64,000 nucleotides of DNA. Source: Bin87 sp963666415 (GTDB lineage: Bacteria > Chloroflexota > Dehalococcoidia > Lucifugimonadales > UBA3495). The notes under the pieces are model-generated. The model ran no database searches. It was not told where the DNA came from and worked only from the letters and a program-made list of their open reading frames with translations. The translations under genes were made by a program, and so were the position numbers. Location of the stretch: assembly GCA_963666415.2 (NCBI GenBank), contig CAXXPD010000003.1:1674001-1738000 (forward strand), written 5' to 3'. Shown here in pieces: positions 55,295 through 63,342 of the stretch (the stretch's first letter is position 1; each line of letters begins with the position of its first letter).

Positions 55295-56173
55295 TCAGCC
55301 CGCGTTATGTCCGTCAATGTTCAGCGCTTGCAGTATTTGGGATACCGAGTACGAACGGTTGAGGACGTAAAAATGGACGCCGGGAACGCCGTTGGCCCAA
55401 AGGTCTTCCACCTGGCTGATAGCATGCTCGATGCCGATGGCCCGCACCGCGCGATTGTCGTCCTCGTAACGGTCCAGTTCATTGTCCAGATCGGGTGGTA
55501 TTGTGGCCCCGCAAAGTGCGGTGAACCGACGAATCTGCGGAGTGCTCAAGATCGGCAGCACGCCCGGGACGATCGGCAGGTCGATGCCGGCCTTAGCCGC
55601 CCGATCCCGCAGGTCGTAAAAGTGGGTGTTGTCGTAAAACAACTGCGTAATCAGGAAATCCGCGCCGAGGTCCTGCTTCATCCGGATGTATTCCAAATCG
55701 GAGGACAGGTCGGCAGATTCAGTGTGCCCTTCTGGATAACAGGCGGCGGCGACCCCGAAGTCGAAGTTGCTGCGGATGTGGGTTATCAGGTCAGACGCGT
55801 GGGGAAACACGTCGTCGTCCGGGCCGGGCGCAGGCACACCTTCCGGGCGGTCGCCGCGCAGCGCGATCACGTTTTCGATGCCGGCGCAATTGAGCCGTTC
55901 CAGCACACCGTGAACCTCGGCGCGACTTTGCGCCACGCAGGTTAGATGGGCCATCACTTCCAATTCGGTTTCCCGGCGCAATCGCACGGTGATTTCTTCC
56001 GTGTACGCCCGCGTACCACCACCCGCGCCGTAGGTTACGGACACGAAATCAGGCGCGAACCGTTGCAGACCCTTGACTACGTCAATCACTCCCTGAACCC
56101 CGTCGGCTTCCCGGGGCGGGAAAAACTCAAAAGATACTGTCCGACGTTGCTCTAGTATTTCCCGTATCTTCAA
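55295..56173 (-). CDS. metF: 5,10-methylenetetrahydrofolate reductase
   Basis: 292 residues from the TTG at 56173, with AAGG upstream; a longer open frame exists but is not conserved. VSFEFFPPRE with the catalytic Glu, SVTYGAGGG, VIALRGDRPEG, AACYPEGHTES and ADFLITQLFYDN are all present. FAD enzyme making 5-methyl-THF for methionine synthesis. Normal length. Confidence 0.93.
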   Translation of the reverse strand: MKIREILEQRRTVSFEFFPPREADGVQGVIDVVKGLQRFAPDFVSVTYGAGGGTRAYTEEITVRLRRETELEVMAHLTCVAQSRAEVHGVLERLNCAGIENVIALRGDRPEGVPAPGPDDDVFPHASDLITHIRSNFDFGVAAACYPEGHTESADLSSDLEYIRMKQDLGADFLITQLFYDNTHFYDLRDRAAKAGIDLPIVPGVLPILSTPQIRRFTALCGATIPPDLDNELDRYEDDNRAVRAIGIEHAISQVEDLWANGVPGVHFYVLNRSYSVSQILQALNIDGHNAG

Positions 56174-56246
56174 ACCTGTAATCCTTTTGTTCCGCCATTG
56201 AATTCGCCACCGCAGCCACGGAAGGATGGCGCACGCCCGACGATGT

Positions 56247-57026
56247 TCAGAAATCCGGTTGACGCTTTTCTTTGAACGCCTCAATGCCCTCTCTGGGGTG
56301 CGGGGAGGTAGAGAACAGATGGGTAAACGTTGCTCCCTCCAATGCCACACCGTCGCGCAGGGGCACGTCCTGGCTACTGCGTGCCAGGGATTTCATGAGT
56401 CCCAATCCGGTTCGGCTCTTGGTGCGGAGACCCGCCAGAATAGATTCCAATTCGGAACCCAGCAACTCTGCCGGCGCGGAACGCAGCGCCAATCCCCATT
56501 CCACTGCTTCATCGCCCGATAGCCACCGGCCGGTGGTCAGCAGTTCCATTGCGCGGGGCATACCCACCCGTCGCGGCAATCGTTGCGTGGAGCCGCCGCC
56601 TGGTATTAACCCGAAGTTGGCGTGCTGGTCTCCAATACGCGCGTCCTCTGCTACGATGGCCATGTCGCAGGCCATCATCAGTTCCATGCCGCCAGCCAGC
56701 GCGTACCCGTGCACCACCGCTATGGTCGGAATCGGGAGGGCTTCCAGCGCGAAAAAAGCCCTGTTCAGGTCGCGCACGTAATCGGGAAGCTGTGCGAGGT
56801 TGTCAAACACGCGGTCGAAGAACAGCAAATCCGCGCCGGCGCAAAAACCTCGACCGGACCCGCGCACTACCAGGACTTTGAGCGACTCATCTCGGCCTAC
56901 CGTCGCCACCGCATGGGAGAATTCCGACAGCAATTCCGGGCTCAGGGCGTTCAACGCATCGGGGCGATTTAGCTGCAGTGTCGCAACCTGGTTTTCCACC
57001 TCAAGCGCAATACTGCTATACTCCAT
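56247..57026 (-). CDS. Enoyl-CoA hydratase/isomerase family protein
   Basis: 259 residues from the ATG at 57026; the open frame continues upstream but there overlaps the next gene on the other strand. Crotonase motifs: LNRPDALNALSPEL, VRGSGRGFCAGADL (oxyanion hole), HGYALAGGMELMMACDMAI and the Glu region GLIPGGGSTQRLPR. Probably in fatty-acid or branched-acid degradation. A single gene. Confidence 0.9.
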   Translation of the reverse strand: MEYSSIALEVENQVATLQLNRPDALNALSPELLSEFSHAVATVGRDESLKVLVVRGSGRGFCAGADLLFFDRVFDNLAQLPDYVRDLNRAFFALEALPIPTIAVVHGYALAGGMELMMACDMAIVAEDARIGDQHANFGLIPGGGSTQRLPRRVGMPRAMELLTTGRWLSGDEAVEWGLALRSAPAELLGSELESILAGLRTKSRTGLGLMKSLARSSQDVPLRDGVALEGATFTHLFSTSPHPREGIEAFKEKRQPDF

Positions 57027-57099
57027 CCTGGCCCCCTTGACTGCGGCGCGTATCAGTTGTGCCGTCGGCAATACTATACCAGACCCATCGCGCGCGTTG

Positions 57100-57402
57100 A
57101 TGTCAGCACCCGTTGCATCCAGCCTCACACTCCGTGTCCAACCGGGCGCACGGCGCTCTGAGATAGTTGACTGGCATGGGGACAGCGTGCGGGTGCGGGT
57201 AGCCGTCCCTCCCACCAGAGGCAAGGCCAACGCTGCTGTCATCGCGCTCCTAGCGGACTGCTTGCAGGTGGCGCGAGCGGACGTTAAAATCATTCGCGGC
57301 CTCAGTTCCCGCGACAAGATAGTGCTGATCGCAGGTCTGGATAGCGACGAATTGAACCGACGCTTACAAATCGCCATCGATGCGACTAACGCTGCGGCAT
57401 AA
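57100..57402 (+). CDS. DUF167 (YggU-like) small protein
   Basis: 100 residues from the ATG at 57100, chosen because the homology starts there. LRVQPGARRSEIVDWHGD, VRVAVPPTRGKANAAVIALLA and IIRGLSSRDKIVLIAGL match the family. Function unknown. No clear ribosome-binding site. Confidence 0.88.
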   Translation: MSAPVASSLTLRVQPGARRSEIVDWHGDSVRVRVAVPPTRGKANAAVIALLADCLQVARADVKIIRGLSSRDKIVLIAGLDSDELNRRLQIAIDATNAAA

Positions 57403-57431
57403 ACCCGCTGAACACCGGTCCGGAGCTCTCG

Positions 57432-57917
57432 ATGCAAGACAGTTTTCGTAATTTCAGCTGGATTCTCCACGGATCCCTCGCTGGTTCAATGGGGCCGACC
57501 GAGCGACGCCACCTGATTTACTTCGAGCGTAACGACGTTACCGCTATCGTCCGGCTGGAAGAAAACACCATCTCCGGCGAACCCTGGGGATTCGAGGAAC
57601 TGTTTGATCCGGTGCCCGATTTCGGCGCTCCATCGGTAGAACAACTCGACCGCATCGTCTCCTACGTGGAACAGCAGATTGAAACATGGGAGCGTCCCAC
57701 GGTCGTAACGTGCGCCGCCGGCATCGGCAGAACCGGCACCGTCCTGGCCGCATACTTGGTGAATACGGGTTGGGAAGCCGACGAAGCCATCGACTATATC
57801 CGGCAGATCCGGCCCGGTTCAATCCAAACCGCCGCCCAGGAAGACTCCGTTCGCCAATTCGCCGAATTAGTCAAGGAACGCCACGACGACAACGCTCACC
57901 CTTTCCGCCGCCGATAA
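57432..57917 (+). CDS. Dual-specificity/tyrosine phosphatase-like protein
   Basis: 161 residues. P-loop VTCAAGIGRTGTVLAAYL matches CxxGxxR(T/S) with the nucleophilic Cys and Arg; the His usually before the Cys is Thr. General acid may be the Asp in FDPVPDFGAPS. Small DSP-like fold that dephosphorylates proteins, RNA ends or lipids. Starts 29 bp after DUF167. Confidence 0.87.
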   Translation: MQDSFRNFSWILHGSLAGSMGPTERRHLIYFERNDVTAIVRLEENTISGEPWGFEELFDPVPDFGAPSVEQLDRIVSYVEQQIETWERPTVVTCAAGIGRTGTVLAAYLVNTGWEADEAIDYIRQIRPGSIQTAAQEDSVRQFAELVKERHDDNAHPFRRR

Positions 57918-57953
57918 AAACTAACGGGGTCCCAGGCATCAGCCGGAACCCCG
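57914..57953 (-). terminator. Terminator of the first zinc-ribbon gene
   Basis: On the minus strand CGGGGTTCC pairs with GGGACCCCG (57953-57945 and 57933-57925), followed by TTAGTTTTTATC. Confidence 0.75.
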
Positions 57954-57978
57954 CGGTCACTGGAGAACAATTCCGGCA

Positions 57979-58215
57979 TCAGGCAGCCATGCGCTCTTCC
58001 ACATGATGATTGTGGAGTGTTTCCGCCGGCATCGGTGCGGAAATCGTCAGCATTTCCGGATCGATTTCCCGGCTGCACTGGATGCACTGCCGGTAAGCGC
58101 CGTAAATGTCCCGGGCCAGGCGCACGTCGCCGCCGCAATGGGGGCACTGGCGCAGCAGCACGCGGCGCGGACGCGCGGCATCAACTCGATTCTGAACGCG
58201 AACATTCCTTTCCAT
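57979..58215 (-). CDS. Small zinc-ribbon protein, paralogue A
   Basis: 78 residues: basic N-terminus, then CPHCGGDVRLARDIYGAYRQCIQCSREI, a CxxC-17-CxxC zinc ribbon. AAAGGAG before the ATG. Own terminator. A paralogue lies 250 bp upstream on the same strand. No family name recognised. Confidence 0.75.
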   Translation of the reverse strand: MERNVRVQNRVDAARPRRVLLRQCPHCGGDVRLARDIYGAYRQCIQCSREIDPEMLTISAPMPAETLHNHHVEERMAA

Positions 58216-58398
58216 TTTCTAATCTCCTTTCGGGTCTCGCGGAGAAATCGTGTCGCTATCTGTGTTCTTAATTCGTCCTGGTAGTTTCTGGTGGTTGTTG
58301 AAAGTTGCGATTACGTTCGCCGCACCGGACCGGTGCGATCTGCCGATGTACCAAACCGGCTCCGGACGCAAATCGCTGCTACTCCGACCAAACGCTAA

Positions 58399-58441
58399 TA
58401 AAAAAGGAAGTGGCCTCGGCGACAAGTCCGAGGCCACTTCC
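58399..58441 (-). terminator. Strong terminator of the second zinc-ribbon gene
   Basis: Minus strand GGAAGTGGCCTCGG pairs perfectly with CCGAGGCCACTTCC (58441-58428 and 58419-58406), followed by TTTTTTATT. Confidence 0.92.
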
Positions 58442-58468
58442 TCTGGTTGCTTGTTCGCGGGTTGCCGA

Positions 58469-58693
58469 CTAGACCATCAGCTTCTCTTTATGGTCGGACG
58501 GGTTGGTTGGCATGCTCATAGTGCCAGCGCCTACGGTTTCCGACGGCGTAGCAAATCCAACCTGTCGCCGAATCTCTCGGCCACACTGGGCGCACTGGTG
58601 ATAAACTCCAAAAGTGTCGCGCATACGGCAGACGTCGCCACCACAGCGGGGACAAGCTTTTAGCTTCAACGATTTGCGAGTTACGGTTTGCAT
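58469..58693 (-). CDS. Small zinc-ribbon protein, paralogue B
   Basis: 74 residues with ACPRCGGDVCRMRDTFGVYHQCAQCGREI, aligning with paralogue A through GGDV, RD and Q-CxxC. The C-terminal tail is different. Ribosome-binding site AAGGA. Both genes are short, single units with strong terminators, suggesting abundant small transcripts. Confidence 0.75.
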   Translation of the reverse strand: MQTVTRKSLKLKACPRCGGDVCRMRDTFGVYHQCAQCGREIRRQVGFATPSETVGAGTMSMPTNPSDHKEKLMV

Positions 58694-58854
58694 TTCCTTT
58701 GTCCTGTTAGTTGGAGCATTTACGGAGTTGCGGCTCGGGTTTCAATTTCTGGTGCCACTTTACCGCAATCGTATTACCGATGTATTACGGCGATACCTGT
58801 AAACGCGTTGGAAACAGCATATCATATCGACGTAATTCGTAACAAGGGGGTTTT
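58694..58854. other. Intergenic region between divergent genes
   Basis: Holds the 5' regions of the zinc-ribbon gene (minus) and the JAMM gene (plus). The right part is unusually AT-rich (ATATCATATCGACGTAATTCG). No confident promoter. Confidence 0.4.
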
Positions 58855-59343
58855 ATGGCCAGTTTAGCCAATCCTTTGCAAATTCCGCCGGCAATCCTGA
58901 ATTCTATTTATCGAGAGGCCAGATCCGCCTACCCCGCCGAATGCTGTGGTTGGTTAACTGGCGCTGCCGATGGGAACGCCGTTGACGCAATGCGTCCGGC
59001 AGCCAACGCCCAGGATTCCGGCAACCACCCCACCGCGGCGGATCGCACCGCCGAAACTGCCTATGTATTCGACACCGCCGATTTGCTAGCCCTCAACGAC
59101 AGCCTGGATTCGGAAACCCCGGCCCGCATCATTTACCATTCACATCCCAACGGCCGCGCCTACCTTTCCGACACCGACCGCACCGTCGCTACCAGCCCCT
59201 GGGGACATGGCCCCGCCTATCCGGTGCAGCAGCTGGTAGTCGGGATTGACGACCAGCGGGTGGTTGAAGCCGCGTTGTACGCCTGGGACGATGCCAGCCA
59301 GGGCTTTGTGGAATCGGAGCGTTACGCCGGCGCCGACATCTAG
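58855..59343 (+). CDS. JAMM/MPN (Mov34-like) metallo-isopeptidase-like protein
   Basis: 162 residues. AYPAECCGWLTG supplies the Glu, and YHSHPNGRAYLSDTD is the HxHx(n)SxxD zinc motif. Related to Mec+/JAB enzymes that remove small ubiquitin-like modifiers or work with MoaD/ThiS-type proteins; no such partner is near. Distinct from the radC remnant. Strong start with AAGGGGG. Confidence 0.87.
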   Translation: MASLANPLQIPPAILNSIYREARSAYPAECCGWLTGAADGNAVDAMRPAANAQDSGNHPTAADRTAETAYVFDTADLLALNDSLDSETPARIIYHSHPNGRAYLSDTDRTVATSPWGHGPAYPVQQLVVGIDDQRVVEAALYAWDDASQGFVESERYAGADI

Positions 59344-59359
59344 TCCAGCGGGGACATAT

Positions 59360-60427
59360 TTACCCCGGCACCATTAGACTGATCAACCTGGCCACCGACC
59401 CCGCGGTTGCCCCATTTTCCGGCGCTCCCAGCAAGGCCACCCAGAGGGCTCCCGCCAGGTATGCTGCCGCCATCAACGCCAGACCGGCGACTATCGCCGG
59501 CTGGGGGATCCGGTTACGGCCCCAGAGAAGCAAGCCGCCCCATAGTATCAGCGCGACGGCGAATATCCCGGCGACGAAGTGCTCGGGTTCCGGATAGTTC
59601 ACTACCACGCCTCTCCGGAAGAAAGGATCGGCAAACGACAGGATCGTTACGTTAAAAACGCAACTTCCGTACAATCCGGCAATTCCCAAATCCGCCGCAC
59701 CCATCCGGGCCGCCGCGATCGCCGCCGAGGCTTCCGGCATGGTGGTAACGATTGACACCGCCAGGATCCCCAGCACACCTGAGGAAATTCCGGTCAGATC
59801 CGCAACGCGATCCACGCTCTGCGCGAGGAACACCCCGGCGATGATGACCCCTAACGACACCAGACCAAACATCGTCCAGGCCCTGACCAAAGTCATCCCG
59901 GCGTCCTCTTGTTCAGCCCCCTCATCTTCCACGGGCCTTCGCTGGTACACGATTCGCATTCCGATCACGTATACCACCAGCAGAATGACCGAGGACAAGC
60001 CGATCTGCCAGACGTTGATGCCGATTTTCAGTCCGGCGAACAAAACGGCCAACCCTGTCAACACCGCCGCCAGCACGATGAGATATCCCTGCTCCGGCGC
60101 GACCCGCTGCAAAAATCGTCGCCCTCCAAACAATAACGCCACCATCGCCACTGTGAACATGTTGACCATGTTGGCGCCAACCACATTGCCCAGCGCCAGC
60201 TGGGGATTGTCGATTCGCACCGCGGTGATGTTGTTGGATAGCTCGGGCAGCGAAGTTGCCAGGGCCACCAAGATGCTCCCGACGAACAGCCGACCCCATC
60301 CGGTTAGCGACGCCAGCGCGTCGCCGTATTTGGCCAACTGCACACCGAGGAGAATGACCACCAGCGCGCTGGCCAGGAAAACCGAAATCGAGATGGCCAG
60401 TCCGGCGCCACCCAGCAGATTGAACAT
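59360..60427 (-). CDS. Sodium/calcium exchanger family (CaCA) membrane protein
   Basis: 355 residues, about ten membrane segments in two halves. The alpha repeats are present: LATSLPELSNNITAV...GNVVGANMVNM and VTTMPEASAAIAAARMGAADLG...GSCVFNV. A cytoplasmic loop with RRPVEDEGAEQEDAG joins them. Cation/proton or sodium antiporter; ion not determined. Confidence 0.87.
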   Translation of the reverse strand: MFNLLGGAGLAISISVFLASALVVILLGVQLAKYGDALASLTGWGRLFVGSILVALATSLPELSNNITAVRIDNPQLALGNVVGANMVNMFTVAMVALLFGGRRFLQRVAPEQGYLIVLAAVLTGLAVLFAGLKIGINVWQIGLSSVILLVVYVIGMRIVYQRRPVEDEGAEQEDAGMTLVRAWTMFGLVSLGVIIAGVFLAQSVDRVADLTGISSGVLGILAVSIVTTMPEASAAIAAARMGAADLGIAGLYGSCVFNVTILSFADPFFRRGVVVNYPEPEHFVAGIFAVALILWGGLLLWGRNRIPQPAIVAGLALMAAAYLAGALWVALLGAPENGATAGSVARLISLMVPG

Positions 60428-60444
60428 CGCGTGTTGCCCGTCCG

Positions 60445-61536
60445 CTACCCGATAGCCTGAACTATGAGTGCGCCCATCTCCACGGTGCCGATTGCCGTAT
60501 CCTGGCTGGTGGCAATGTCGGCGGTACGGTAACCCTGGGTCAGCACCGACTGCACCGCCCGCTCAATGGCCGCTGCCTCCTCGGTGAGACCGAGCGAGTA
60601 GCGCAGCATCAACGCGGCGCTCAATATGGAACCGCAGGGATTGGCAATGCCCTTGCCGGCGATGTCTGGAGCAGTCCCGTGAATGGGCTCGTAGAAGCCG
60701 GCCGTCCTCGCTCCGGCCTCGGGCACTCCGGACAAGCTGGCCGAGGGCAGCAACCCCATTGAGGCGGCCAGAACCGCCGCTTCGTCGGTCAAGATATCGC
60801 CAAACGTGTTCTCGGCGACGATAACATCATAGGATGCTGGGCGGAGCACCAGTTGCATCGCGCAGGCGTCCACCAGGGCGTGTTCCAGCTCCACATCGGG
60901 GTATTCCCCTCCCAACCGGGTCGCAACGGTGCGCCACAGGCGGGAGGTTTCCAAAACGTTGGCTTTATCCACTGAGGTCAACTTTTTGCGCCGTCCTCGC
61001 GCCAGCTCGAACCCAACGCGCAGCACTCGTTCGATTTCAGACTCGGTGTAGCGCATGGTATCCACACCCACCGTGCCCTGGGGAGTTTCGGTGCGGCCCT
61101 TCGGCAAGGCGTAGTACAACCCACCGGTGAGTTCGCGCACCACCACCATGTCCACGCCTTCCAGCACGTGGGGCTTCAACACGCTGGAACCCGTTAATTC
61201 GGGATAGACTTTGACGGGCCGGATGTTGGCGAACACGCCCAGATGCGCCCGCAGGGCCAGCAGGCCGTCCTCGGGTCGAGTCGGTGCGGACGGGTCATCC
61301 CACTTGGGTCCACCCACTGCGCCAAAGAGCACCGCGTCAGCGTCGGATGCCAGGTCGCGGACACCATCAGTCAGGGGCACGCCGTGGCGATCAATGGAGA
61401 TGCCCCCAACGTCGCCGTACTCCAGCGCAAAATTGTGCCCAAAGGCACGCCCCACTGCCTCCAGCGCTTTGACGCCCTCCGCCGTTACCTCTGGGCCAAT
61501 GCCATCACCGCCCAGTACGGCTAGTTTGAAGTCCAT
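60445..61536 (-). CDS. leuB: 3-isopropylmalate dehydrogenase
   Basis: 363 residues, usual length. Substrate and metal residues in GGDGIGPEVT, ELTGGLYY, DKANVLETSRLWR and ENTFGDILTDEAAV; the C-terminal HGTAPDIAGKGIANPCGSILSAALML. Third step of leucine synthesis. No other leu gene is in the window. Clear promoter at 61667-61695. Confidence 0.95.
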   Translation of the reverse strand: MDFKLAVLGGDGIGPEVTAEGVKALEAVGRAFGHNFALEYGDVGGISIDRHGVPLTDGVRDLASDADAVLFGAVGGPKWDDPSAPTRPEDGLLALRAHLGVFANIRPVKVYPELTGSSVLKPHVLEGVDMVVVRELTGGLYYALPKGRTETPQGTVGVDTMRYTESEIERVLRVGFELARGRRKKLTSVDKANVLETSRLWRTVATRLGGEYPDVELEHALVDACAMQLVLRPASYDVIVAENTFGDILTDEAAVLAASMGLLPSASLSGVPEAGARTAGFYEPIHGTAPDIAGKGIANPCGSILSAALMLRYSLGLTEEAAAIERAVQSVLTQGYRTADIATSQDTAIGTVEMGALIVQAIG

Positions 61537-61666
61537 GCTATTCGCTCCTGGTGTCCGGTACTCGATGGGTCAGCGGGAATCTCGCCGGCTCATCTGGTTA
61601 CCACCATTTGGTCCGGTTGGGTCGTGCCGGCCGGCACAAATCCCAGCCTCCATCGGGCCGCCCGAT

Positions 61667-61695
61667 AGTATAACCAACGCTCTACTCGGTATCAA
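61667..61695 (-). promoter_or_regulatory. leuB promoter
   Basis: Minus strand TTGATA (61695-61690), 17 bp, TATACT (61672-61667). The leader of about 125 nt contains a GTGCCGGCCGGCAC palindrome (61625-61638). No leucine-rich leader peptide was seen. Confidence 0.78.
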
Positions 61696-61713
61696 ACCCA
61701 AATCTGGCCTCTT

Positions 61714-61849
61714 CCGTACCAGCTTTGTCATTGCGAGCTTAGCGCGGCAATTCCGTCGCCGTAGCAACGGCGGTTCGTCGACGTATTTTCAACCTCATCG
61801 AAATTGCCACGTCGCTATGCTCCTCGTAAAGACAGATTAAGTGGGTACG
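61714..61849. mobile_element. Palindromic ~140-bp MITE, copy 4
   Basis: 136 bp from CCGTACCA to GGGTACGA, with TGTCATTGCGAGCTTAGCGC and GTCGCTATGCTCCTCGTAAA arms and the hairpin CGCCGTAGCAACGGCG. More diverged than copies 2 and 3. Its left end is 18 bp from the leuB -35. Confidence 0.86.
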
Positions 61850-62128
61850 AGTGAGCAAATCTGGCGCTCGGCGTCGGTTTAGAGACCAGAAATTGTGGCA
61901 CCAACTGCAGCAGCAACGGTCAGCGCGACGGGTGGCGCGTGAGTGCGCCCGGCCCCATTACGAGCCGATGGGCGATAACGAAAACAGCACACCATTGGGA
62001 CACTTTCCGTTGACATCGCCGGCACCGGCGCATAAACTGGCAGCATCAGCTAATAAGGTCCCGGCCACCGCATGGCAGGTTCGGAATGCCAGTTGCGGCG
62101 GCAATCCAGTTAAGGAGGCCCTACCGAA
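61850..62128. other. Long leader region before the DUF1501 gene
   Basis: No supported gene. The only firm signal is the promoter at 62010-62038. An open frame of 93 codons here overlaps the promoter and has no family or coding character. Confidence 0.5.
62010..62038 (+). promoter_or_regulatory. Promoter of the DUF1501/DUF1800 operon
   Basis: TTGACA (62010-62015), 17 bp, TAAACT (62033-62038). Leader of about 80 nt, with AAGGAGG near the start codon. Confidence 0.68.
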
Positions 62129-63259
62129 ATGACGACTACCATCAAAAACCGGTCACTGGTTGTGATCCAACTGACCGGCGCCAACGACCCTCTTAACACT
62201 GTCATCCCTTATACGGACGGTCATTATCACGATTTCCGGCCCAACGTCAGCATCCCCACCGATCAGGTGATACCGATTGATGGGCAACTGGCGTTCAACC
62301 CCAATATGGCGCCCATCAAGGCGCTGTGGGATGAGGGCAAAGTGGCCATTGTCAACGGCATTGGCTACCCCAATCCCACCCGCTCCCACTTCCGCAGCAT
62401 GGACATCTGGCACACCTGCGAGCCGGAAAAGATTGCCACGGAAGGCTGGCTGGGCCGCGTCATCCGCGACCTGGACCCCAAAGCGCAGAACGTCATAACG
62501 GGCGTGAATTTCGGTCGCGGATTGCCGCGCTCCATGGGCGCGCCGGGCGTGCCGGTAGCCTCGGTGGGCAACCTGGAAACCTACGGCCTGTTCCCCGATG
62601 TTGAGGAAGACCGCATTCGCGGCCTGTGCCTGGATGCCTTCGGCAAGATGTACGGCGGAGCCGTCCAGGGCGAAGTAATGGACTACCTGGGCCAAACCGG
62701 GCGCGACGCGCTGAAGGGCGCCGACATCCTGCGCACCGCCCCCGAAAGTTATTCGTCCACCATCGAATACGCCGACAATTCCATCTCTCAGTCGCTCAAG
62801 AATGTTGCCCAGGTGATGTGCGCCGACCTCGGCACGCGCATCTACTACACCCAGCACGGCAGCTTCGACACCCACGGCGACGAGATCAAAGTCCACGGTG
62901 GTCTGTGGACGCAGGTTTCCGGCGCCATCAGCGATTTCATGGCCGACCTTGAAGAGCACGGCCGCGGCGATGACGCCATCGTGCTGGTCTGGACTGAATT
63001 CGGCCGGCGCATCCGCGACAACGGCTCCGGAACCGACCACGGGTCGGGCGGAACCGCGTTCATCATGGGCAATTCGGTGAGCGGCGGACTGTACGGCGAG
63101 TATCCTTCCCTGGCCGAGCAGGACCAACTCGACGGCGACCTGCACTACAACAACGACTTCCGCTCCACCTACTCCTCTATTGCGGAACAGTGGCTCGGAC
63201 TCGACCCGGTTAGCATCGTGAACGGCCGCTTCGAGCAGTTCGACTTCCTTCGCCGCTAG
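62129..63259 (+). CDS. DUF1501 domain protein
   Basis: 376 residues of the DUF1501 (alkaline-phosphatase-like fold) family: VVIQLTGANDPLNTVIPY, NGIGYPNPTRSHFRSMDIWHT, YYTQHGSFDTHGDEIKVHGG and VLVWTEFGRRIRDNGSGTDHG. The usual twin-arginine signal peptide is missing: the protein starts MTTTIKNRSLVVIQ. It is followed by a DUF1800 gene, a pairing common in Planctomycetes, Chloroflexota and others. Function not established. Confidence 0.88.
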   Translation: MTTTIKNRSLVVIQLTGANDPLNTVIPYTDGHYHDFRPNVSIPTDQVIPIDGQLAFNPNMAPIKALWDEGKVAIVNGIGYPNPTRSHFRSMDIWHTCEPEKIATEGWLGRVIRDLDPKAQNVITGVNFGRGLPRSMGAPGVPVASVGNLETYGLFPDVEEDRIRGLCLDAFGKMYGGAVQGEVMDYLGQTGRDALKGADILRTAPESYSSTIEYADNSISQSLKNVAQVMCADLGTRIYYTQHGSFDTHGDEIKVHGGLWTQVSGAISDFMADLEEHGRGDDAIVLVWTEFGRRIRDNGSGTDHGSGGTAFIMGNSVSGGLYGEYPSLAEQDQLDGDLHYNNDFRSTYSSIAEQWLGLDPVSIVNGRFEQFDFLRR

Positions 63260-63288
63260 GCGAATCGCTGCAATAGCCCAATTCTTCA

Positions 63289-63336
63289 CTAGAACATTAC
63301 TGCACCAGAACAATACCGCTCCAGAACAATACGGAG
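63289..63336 (+). repeat. 16-bp tandem repeat in the DUF1800 ribosome-binding region
   Basis: Three imperfect units CTAGAACATTACTGCA, CCAGAACAATACCGCT and CCAGAACAATACGGAG (63289-63304, 63305-63320, 63321-63336). The last one contains the GGAGG site. Confidence 0.88.
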
Positions 63337-63342
63337 GCAATT

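Noticed and set aside
57027..57470. N-terminal extension of the enoyl-CoA hydratase
   Set aside because: Antisense to the DUF167 gene; the crotonase domain starts at the ATG at 57026.
61851..62132. 93-codon open frame before the DUF1501 gene
   Set aside because: It covers the promoter, has no recognisable domain and overlaps the MITE flank and the next start.
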